This document shows positions 31,341 to 37,154 of a stretch of 37,154 nucleotides of DNA, piece after piece; the first letter of the stretch is position 1, and each line of letters opens with the position of its first letter. Origin of the DNA: Nocardioides sp. (GTDB lineage: Bacteria > Actinomycetota > Actinomycetes > Propionibacteriales > Nocardioidaceae); NCBI RefSeq assembly GCF_004803405.1, contig NZ_SSXI01000062.1, positions 1,375 through 38,528 on the forward strand, in the 5' to 3' direction. The notes under the pieces are model-generated. The model was given only the letters and a program-made list of their open reading frames with translations. It did no database searches and had not been told where the DNA came from. The position numbers were made by a program, and so were the translations under genes.

Positions 31341-33155
31341 ATGCTCGAAAATGGTGAACAGACACTATGGCCGGCGATGATTCGCCCCGCGGCAGGGACG
31401 GTGCCCGAAACGCAACCATGGTGGAACCCGCAGCAGCCGAGCGCTATGCCGTTTGCGCGCTACCGGCGCGACTGGCCGACGGTTGAGGTCCCAGACCGTA
31501 CTTGGCCGGCGCAGCGGCAGACCACTGCGCCGTTGTGGTGCTCAGTCGACTTGCGCGACGGTAACCAGGCACTGCCCAAGCCTATGGACCAGCAGCGCAA
31601 GCTTGTGCTGTTCAATCTGCTGGTCGAGATGGGGTTCAAGGAGGTAGAGGTCGGCTATCCCTCCGCCAGCCAGACCGAGTTCGACTTCGTCCGTCATCTC
31701 ATCACCCACGATCTCATTCCCGATGACGTGACGATATCGGTGTTTACTCCCGCCCGACCCGAGCTCATCGAACGCACCATGGATTCGGTTCGCGGTGCGA
31801 AGACAGCGATGATCCATCTCTGCGCGGCTACGGCGCCGCTATGGCGACGCGTGGTTTTCGATATCGACCAGCAGGCGGTGCTCGAGATGACGATCGGGTC
31901 GGCCGTACAGGTGCTTCGGCTGGCCGACTCGATGCCGACGACGCGCATGCGGTTCCAGTACTCGCCCGAGGTGTTCAACCTGACCGAGCCGGAGTTCGCG
32001 TTGCGAGTCTGCAACGCGGTCACCGAGACCTGGTCCGCGAGTGCCGATCGTCCGGTGACGATCAATCTGCCAACCACGGTGGAGGCGAGCACGCCCGACG
32101 TGTTCGCAGACCAGGTCGAGTGGATGCATCGCCGGCTGGAGCGTAGGGACGCCGTGATCCTCTCGCTACACCCTCACAATGACCGGGGAACCGCGGTCGC
32201 CACGGCTGAGTTGGGGTTGGCCGCCGGTGCAGACCGGGTCGAGGGTTGCTTGTTCGGCAACGGTGAGCGCACCGGCAACGTCTGCCTCGCCACGATGGCG
32301 CTTAATCTGTTCAGCGTGGGCGTCGACCCGCAGCTCGACCTCTCCGACATCGACAGCGTCCGCCGAACGGTCGAGGAGTGCACCCAGATCCCAGTCTCGC
32401 TACGGCATCCCTACGCCGGTGACTATGTGTACACAGCCTTCTCGGGGACCCACCAGGACGCGATCAACAAGGGCCTGCGTGCCATTCAGGACGTCGCGGC
32501 GCATGCGGAGCAGGACGCTGGGACAGTGCCGTGGGACGTGCCTTACCTACCTATCGACCCGAAAGATGTCGGACGCAATTATGAGTCGGTGATCCGCGTC
32601 AACAGTCAGTCTGGCAAGGGTGGCGTCGCCTACGTGCTTGCCAGCCAGTACGGCCTGCAACTTCCGCGCGGCCTGCAGGTCGAACTGTCCAGGCTTGTCC
32701 AGGCACACGCCGACATTGAGGGCGACGAGCTGACGAGCAAAGATGTCTGGGAGCTCTTCGCTCGCGAGTTCATGCACCGACGCGACCCATTGCGACTGGT
32801 CGACGTGGGTTCGGTGATGACCGTCGCGACGCCCAGCGGGGCGGAGTTGTGCATGCTCGACGAGCAGACAGTGCCCAACCTTCTCGCTCGGCTCGAGAAC
32901 CTGGGATGTCCTGTCACGGTGAAGGAACAGTCGAGTCATGTCGCGGACGGCGGCGCACGCCCTCGGATTGCCGCCTATACCCATGTCGAGGCCGGCGGTC
33001 GATGCGCCTGGGGTGCCGCGCTGAACGCGTCCGAGACCACCGCCGCAGTCGAGGCGCTGCTGTCGGCGATTAACCGCGCAGCGGCGGTGGAAGTCGGCGC
33101 CACGGCCTGGTTCGACGCGCTGGACCGTCGCCCGGTCGCGCTGGAGGGGCCGTGA
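31341..33155 (+). CDS. leuA: 2-isopropylmalate-synthase-like condensing enzyme
   Basis: 604 residues from ATG 31341. The DRE-TIM metallolyase barrel covers about residues 55-350: SVDLRDGNQALPKPMD with the metal Asp and catalytic Arg, GFKEVEVGYPSASQTEFDF, LSLHPHNDRGTAVATAELGL with the metal HxH, and EGCLFGNGERTGNVCLATMA. The C-terminal part (about 450-590) corresponds to the regulatory domain but is weakly conserved. The family joins acetyl-CoA to a 2-keto acid, in leucine synthesis to 2-ketoisovalerate. No leuB, leuC or leuD follow; instead a ThDP enzyme and a KAS III homologue do, so I think this is a pathway-specific paralogue that lengthens a keto acid. Its stop overlaps the next ATG. Confidence 0.88.
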   Translation: MLENGEQTLWPAMIRPAAGTVPETQPWWNPQQPSAMPFARYRRDWPTVEVPDRTWPAQRQTTAPLWCSVDLRDGNQALPKPMDQQRKLVLFNLLVEMGFKEVEVGYPSASQTEFDFVRHLITHDLIPDDVTISVFTPARPELIERTMDSVRGAKTAMIHLCAATAPLWRRVVFDIDQQAVLEMTIGSAVQVLRLADSMPTTRMRFQYSPEVFNLTEPEFALRVCNAVTETWSASADRPVTINLPTTVEASTPDVFADQVEWMHRRLERRDAVILSLHPHNDRGTAVATAELGLAAGADRVEGCLFGNGERTGNVCLATMALNLFSVGVDPQLDLSDIDSVRRTVEECTQIPVSLRHPYAGDYVYTAFSGTHQDAINKGLRAIQDVAAHAEQDAGTVPWDVPYLPIDPKDVGRNYESVIRVNSQSGKGGVAYVLASQYGLQLPRGLQVELSRLVQAHADIEGDELTSKDVWELFAREFMHRRDPLRLVDVGSVMTVATPSGAELCMLDEQTVPNLLARLENLGCPVTVKEQSSHVADGGARPRIAAYTHVEAGGRCAWGAALNASETTAAVEALLSAINRAAAVEVGATAWFDALDRRPVALEGP

Positions 33156-34906
33156 TGGAGCAGCCGATTTATCCCTCCGTGGCCGATGCATTGGTTCGCA
33201 CGCTGGCGGCCAACGGCGTGTCCCACCTGTTCGGTGTACCGGGCGGCCCGCTCTTCGCCTTGTACGAGGCGCTGTCACGGCAGAGCGCGGTCCGCACGGT
33301 GCTTGCTAAACACGAAGAGGGCGCCGCTTTCATGGCACTGGGGTACGCACAGGCGCGGCGTGGCCTCGGCGCGGTCTGCACCACGACCGGCCCTGGTGGC
33401 ACGAATGCGCTGACCGGCGTGGCGAGTGCATCGAGTGACGGCGTGCCGGTTCTGCTCATCACCGCCCAGGTTTCGACTGCGACGTTCGGCACCGGGGCGC
33501 TACAGGACGCAAGCGGAGGCAACTGGAGCATTGACCTCGTCGACGTGTACCGTTCGGCCACGAAGCTCTCGGCAATGCTGAACAACCCGGCCGAGCTCAT
33601 CCGGCTCGCCCGACATTCGGTCCGTACCGCGCTGAGCGGTCGATCCGGCGCAGTCCATCTCAACATTCCGGCCGACCTGATGACCAAGCCGGCGCAGGCC
33701 GGAGCGCTAGACGTCGATGCACCGGCTACGCCGAGTCGTCCGGCACCCGGGCCCGCAGCGGTGGCCGAGCTCGCCGATGCGTTGCGAGCGGCCCGATGTC
33801 CGTTGATCCTCGCTGGGCAGGGCGCCAAGCGCGCACGCAGCCACGAACAGCTCAAGCAGCTGGCCGAACGGCTCGACATCCCGGTGGCAACGACCATCAA
33901 GGGCAAGAGCGTGTTCCCCGAGGACCATCCACTCTCGCTCGGCGTCTTCGGCTTCGGCGGCAACCCGGCGGCGCACGAGTACGCGCTCTCCGCTGACGTC
34001 GACCTCATCCTCATCATCGGCAGCGCGCTCGGCGAGATGTCGACGCACGGCTGGAACCCGCAACTGTTCCGCGGCCGGCAGGTCTGCCAGATCGACGTGG
34101 ACCCGCTGCAGATCGGCAAGCACGTCCCTGTCGACGTCGGCGTCGTAGGCGACGCCGAGGCGCTGCTGCGCATGCTGGTGGCCGACCTTGCCGCCTGCCC
34201 GTCATCGCCGCCTGCGCGCGCTCATCCCGTGCTGCCGCGTCGTCGCTACCGGTCGACTGAACTGCAGCGAGGTCACGAACAACTCCAGGCGTCCGCGGTG
34301 GTCGCCCGGCTCAGCGAGACGCTGCCCAGCGATGTGATGATCTACGCCGACAACGGCAACTGCCTGAGCTGGCTCGGCCAGTTCTACGCCTTCAAGGAGC
34401 CGGGTGACATGCACGTGTCGCTCAACATGGCATCGATGGGCTATGCGATGGGCGCCCCAATCGGCGGAAAGATCGCCGACCCTGACCGGCCCGTTGTGGC
34501 GCTGATCGGCGACGCGGCCTTCGCCATGAATGGAATGGAGATCCATACCGCCGCCGAGTATTCGGTGCCGGTCGTCTGGGTTGTGCTGAACAACGGCGGG
34601 CACGGGATGGTCCACAACCTTCAGGGCATGATCTACAGCGAGTCCTACGACGCGGTGTTCGCCCGGCCACTCGACGTTGCGCTCGTCGCACGAGGACTCG
34701 GCGTCGAGTCGATGACGGTCGACTCGCTCGACGGACTCGACGCGGCGATCGCCACCGCACTGGCCGCTGGCGAGCCGTTCGTCATCGACGCGCGCGTCGA
34801 CGTCGCGGAAGTCCCGTGGGCGTTGCGTGGCCGCGCCGCCTCCCTCGTCGCGGCCGTGACAACCGACGACACGCCGGCTCAGGACCTGTTGAGCAATGTC
34901 GGCTGA
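33155..34906 (+). CDS. Acetolactate-synthase-like ThDP-dependent enzyme
   Basis: 583 residues from ATG 33155, overlapping the leuA-like stop by one base. It shows the three-domain ThDP fold: an N-terminal PYR domain with the activating Glu in VLAKHEEGAAFMALGYAQAR and TTTGPGGTNALTGVASASSD, a central domain (about 195-345), and a C-terminal PP domain with the cofactor motif GDAAFAMNGMEIHTAAEYS followed by VPVVWVVLNNGGHG. Enzymes of this group decarboxylate 2-keto acids and either release an aldehyde or join the remaining unit to a second keto acid or aldehyde (acetolactate, acyloins). Place in the operon suggests it acts on, or supplies, the keto acid of the LeuA-like enzyme. The next gene overlaps by 11 bases. 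Confidence 0.88.
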   Translation: MEQPIYPSVADALVRTLAANGVSHLFGVPGGPLFALYEALSRQSAVRTVLAKHEEGAAFMALGYAQARRGLGAVCTTTGPGGTNALTGVASASSDGVPVLLITAQVSTATFGTGALQDASGGNWSIDLVDVYRSATKLSAMLNNPAELIRLARHSVRTALSGRSGAVHLNIPADLMTKPAQAGALDVDAPATPSRPAPGPAAVAELADALRAARCPLILAGQGAKRARSHEQLKQLAERLDIPVATTIKGKSVFPEDHPLSLGVFGFGGNPAAHEYALSADVDLILIIGSALGEMSTHGWNPQLFRGRQVCQIDVDPLQIGKHVPVDVGVVGDAEALLRMLVADLAACPSSPPARAHPVLPRRRYRSTELQRGHEQLQASAVVARLSETLPSDVMIYADNGNCLSWLGQFYAFKEPGDMHVSLNMASMGYAMGAPIGGKIADPDRPVVALIGDAAFAMNGMEIHTAAEYSVPVVWVVLNNGGHGMVHNLQGMIYSESYDAVFARPLDVALVARGLGVESMTVDSLDGLDAAIATALAAGEPFVIDARVDVAEVPWALRGRAASLVAAVTTDDTPAQDLLSNVG

Positions 34907-35915
34907 TCGCATGCCTCGCGCAGGCGTGCTGGGGTGCGGCCATGCACTGCCGCCCCACACCCGCGGCAACGACGACCCGCTCTACGCTCAGCTCGACCGC
35001 ACCCCCAACGATCAGGGCGTCGTCGAGGCCGACCTCTTCGTCGGGATGGGCGAGCGCCGATACCTCGGCGCAGGTGAGCTGATCGAGCCGCTGATGGTCG
35101 CGGCCTGCAGCCGGGCGCTCGCGCACGCAGGCATCGAACCCAGCCAAGTGGAGAGGCTCTACGGCTACGCTTCGGTACCGACGTTCGTCACGCCCAATTC
35201 GCTGTTCACCGTGCACCGGGACCTGGGTTTGTCCGAGCGGGCCATGGTGATACCGGTTAACAGCGAGTTTTCCAACTTCGCAGTTAGCCTGGCCATGGCC
35301 GGTGAGGCAGTCGACGCCGGACGCATCAAACATGCCCTGGTGGTCTGTGGCTCCAATTGGACACGCCACGTCGACTACACCAAAGGGCATGCGATCACCG
35401 CGAGCGACGCGGCAGCCGCCGCTGTCGTGGCCGGCGACGCGCGTCTAGCACTCGTCGATCACCAGACACGCACCTACAGCGACCAGTTCCACTCCATGCG
35501 CATGTACACCCGGTCGCTGAGTACGGGTTGTCGCAGCGTTGTGCCGGTCGGCGCGGACAATCTGCCTGTCCCCACCTACGAGATAGACGCGACCGAAGGG
35601 GTGGCCGTCTACCAAAGCATCATGAAGGAAGGCCTACCCGACCTGGTCAACTACGTCCTGGCGTGCAACGGCGTTACAGGCCGCGACGTCGCGCTCATCA
35701 CCCATCAGGGCTCCCGGACATTGATCGACCACTGGGCCGACCGAATCGGACCGCGTCAGTACCTCGAGACCTTCGAGACGTTCGGCAACATGACCCTCGC
35801 GACCTACCCAGTGAACCTGTCGCACTTCTTCACCGACATCACCAGCCCGTACGTCATGATTGCCGCCGTCGGCCCCGGGTTCCACCTCACCGCGACCCTG
35901 CTTCGCCAACGCTGA
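34896..35915 (+). CDS. KAS III-like thiolase-fold protein lacking the catalytic Cys
   Basis: 339 residues from ATG 34896, inside the end of the ThDP gene. The thiolase fold of 3-oxoacyl-ACP synthase III is evident: LMVAACSRALAHAGIEPSQV, RIKHALVVCGSNWTRHVDYT, ITASDAAAAAVVAGDARLAL, LITHQGSRTLIDHWADRIG and TFGNMTLATYPVNLSHFF. The active-site His (THQGS) and Asn (FGNMT) are present. In the nucleophile segment IPVNSEFSNFAVSLAMAGEA, alignment with the usual DVxxACxGFxxxL puts Phe where Cys should be. It therefore cannot form the normal acyl-Cys intermediate. It may be a non-catalytic partner, as PqsB is for PqsC, or catalyse a Cys-free acyl transfer. No second KAS gene lies nearby. Confidence 0.85.
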   Translation: MSADRMPRAGVLGCGHALPPHTRGNDDPLYAQLDRTPNDQGVVEADLFVGMGERRYLGAGELIEPLMVAACSRALAHAGIEPSQVERLYGYASVPTFVTPNSLFTVHRDLGLSERAMVIPVNSEFSNFAVSLAMAGEAVDAGRIKHALVVCGSNWTRHVDYTKGHAITASDAAAAAVVAGDARLALVDHQTRTYSDQFHSMRMYTRSLSTGCRSVVPVGADNLPVPTYEIDATEGVAVYQSIMKEGLPDLVNYVLACNGVTGRDVALITHQGSRTLIDHWADRIGPRQYLETFETFGNMTLATYPVNLSHFFTDITSPYVMIAAVGPGFHLTATLLRQR

Positions 35916-36019
35916 GCGGTCGGGGGAACCTCCTCAAGACCGGAAGGTTGCATCATGCAGGCACGCGATCCGGGACAGAGCCCCGCGGGGTGGTGGGCTT
36001 TGAGGTGGTCCTCGGTGCC

Positions 36020-37058
36020 CTACTTGCCACTCTCGATGGCAGTGTGATCCCCAGTATCCATGGTGGTGTCGAGCTGCGCCATGGACCTCTCGGATAGGTA
36101 GCGGCGGTCGCCGGCGATCCATTCGTCGTGCATGTCGATGAGGACTGCTCCGACGAGTCGGATGACGGCGGCGAAGTTGGGGAAGATCCCGACGACGCGG
36201 GATCGGCGTTTGATCCCTTTGTTGAGTCGCTCGAGGGGGTTAGTCGACCAGATTTTGCGCCAGTGGGCTCTGGGGAAGGAGGTGAACGCGAGGACCTCGA
36301 CCTTCGCGGCGTCCATCAACGGGCCGACCTTCGGGAACGAGGTGGTGAGCTGGTCGCTGATGACCAGCCGGACACCGCCTAGGCCGCGTTGTTTGAGGCT
36401 GAGTAGGAAGGCGCGCCAGAACGTCTCGTCCTCGCTGTCGCCGACGTCGAGGCCGAGGACCTCACGGGTGCCGTCGGCGGCGATCCCGGTGGCCACCACG
36501 ACCGCCATCGAGACCACTTGGCCGCCCTTGCCGGGCTTGTTCCGCACGTGAAGGTAGGTCGCGTCGAGGTAGACGTAGGGGAACGGTGTGGTCCAGCGGC
36601 CGGGTCCGGAACGCACCGACCGACTGGTCGAGGCCTTCGCAGATCCGAGAGACCTCGGACTTGAAAAACCCGGAGTCGGCGCTGAGCGCGACGACCAGGT
36701 TATCGACGCTGCGGGTCGAGATGCCGTGGACGTAGGCCTCCATCACCACCGCGTAGAGCGCCTGGTCGATGCGTCGGCGGGGCTCGAGGATGGAGGGGAA
36801 GTAAAAGCCCTTGCGAAGCTTGGGGATCCGGACGTCGCTGTCGCCGGCCTTGGTGGCCAGCAGCTTGGGGCGGGTGCCGTTACGTTCGGTGAGCCGGTCC
36901 TCGGTGCGTTCGTAGCGCTCGGCGCCGATCACGCCCGCGGCTTCGAACTCAACGAGCTCTCGGAGCACGGTGCGGACCGATTCGCGGATCATGTCGACAC
37001 CGTCGCCGGTGCGGAACGCCTTGAGCAGCTCGGACAGGGCAGATTGGGACAGGGCCAT
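36020..37058 (-). pseudogene. IS256-family (mutator-type) transposase, frameshifted and internally deleted
   Basis: From ATG at 37058 (AAGGAG upstream) the frame reads MALSQSALSELLKAFRTGDG and on through RRRIDQALYAVVMEAYVHGI to DQSVGAFRTRPLDHT. At about 36587 the frame breaks; FPYVYLDATYLHVRNKPGKG continues in another frame to a stop at 36020. A second defect is an internal gap: LVISDQ is joined directly to LTTSFPKVGPLMDAAKVEVL, so about 60-70 residues including the Cys/His region of the family are missing. The C-terminal RKIWSTNPLERLNKGIKRRS is present. The intact enzyme would be a DDE transposase of just over 400 residues. Confidence 0.85.
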
Positions 37059-37154
37059 CGGTGGTTCTCCTTCAGTGCGTGACTTGGTCGTTTCACACCG
37101 AAGATCCCGGCGAGGGTCTGCCCCCGCTTTGGTTGACACTCGGGGTTTGCAGTA

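Overview
The window is high-GC actinobacterial DNA, most likely from a Nocardioides-like member of the Propionibacteriales. The left edge is chromosomal core: a RimJ-type acetyltransferase followed by the divisome membrane protein SepX/GlpR, the order found at the mycobacterial moeA-rimJ-Rv0996 locus. It ends at a tRNA-Ala(CGC) gene. Codon use, TAGGAT-type -10 boxes and probable leaderless starts fit an actinomycete.

From tRNA-Ala rightwards the DNA is accessory. An excisionase-like HTH gene and a tyrosine integrase start directly downstream of the tRNA, as in an integrative and conjugative element. Next comes a minus-strand block (SSB, DUF4913 protein, two unknowns), an intact IS3-family element with a -1 frameshift signal, a membrane protein of unknown function, and the wreck of the conjugation genes. 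In that wreck a coupling-protein 3' fragment (minus) and a 5'-truncated, frameshifted TraA relaxase-helicase (plus) are joined head to head. The element looks unable to transfer itself.

13.4-17.6 kb carries a preQ0-type 7-deazaguanine module: a queC tail, queD, queE and folE, overlapping stop to start, then an MFS transporter. 17.5-23.4 kb is a mosaic. It holds an aquaporin remnant, an ISL3 transposase tail, an intact DegT-type PLP aminotransferase, two successive cobalamin riboswitches (one before a small secreted protein, one before a small membrane protein), and a second copy of the ISL3-tail/promoter/aminotransferase-start segment that decays into a deleted aminotransferase remnant fused to a truncated LOG-family gene.

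23.4-30 kb holds an AraC-type regulator with an alpha-toroid protein, a fragment of a conjugation ATPase, a probable secreted HNH-type toxin with a DUF1963-type immunity partner, and a secreted GH43 glycosidase. After a decayed IS3 copy, 31.3-35.9 kb is a tight three-gene operon: a 2-isopropylmalate-synthase-like enzyme, an acetolactate-synthase-like ThDP enzyme and a KAS III homologue whose catalytic cysteine position is Phe. I regard this operon as the best candidate for an undescribed pathway. The window ends in a decayed IS256-family transposase.

Taken together this is an old integration site at tRNA-Ala in which a conjugative element, several insertion sequences and metabolic cargo have been layered and partly deleted. 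Product assignments come from reading motifs by eye; no database search was possible.
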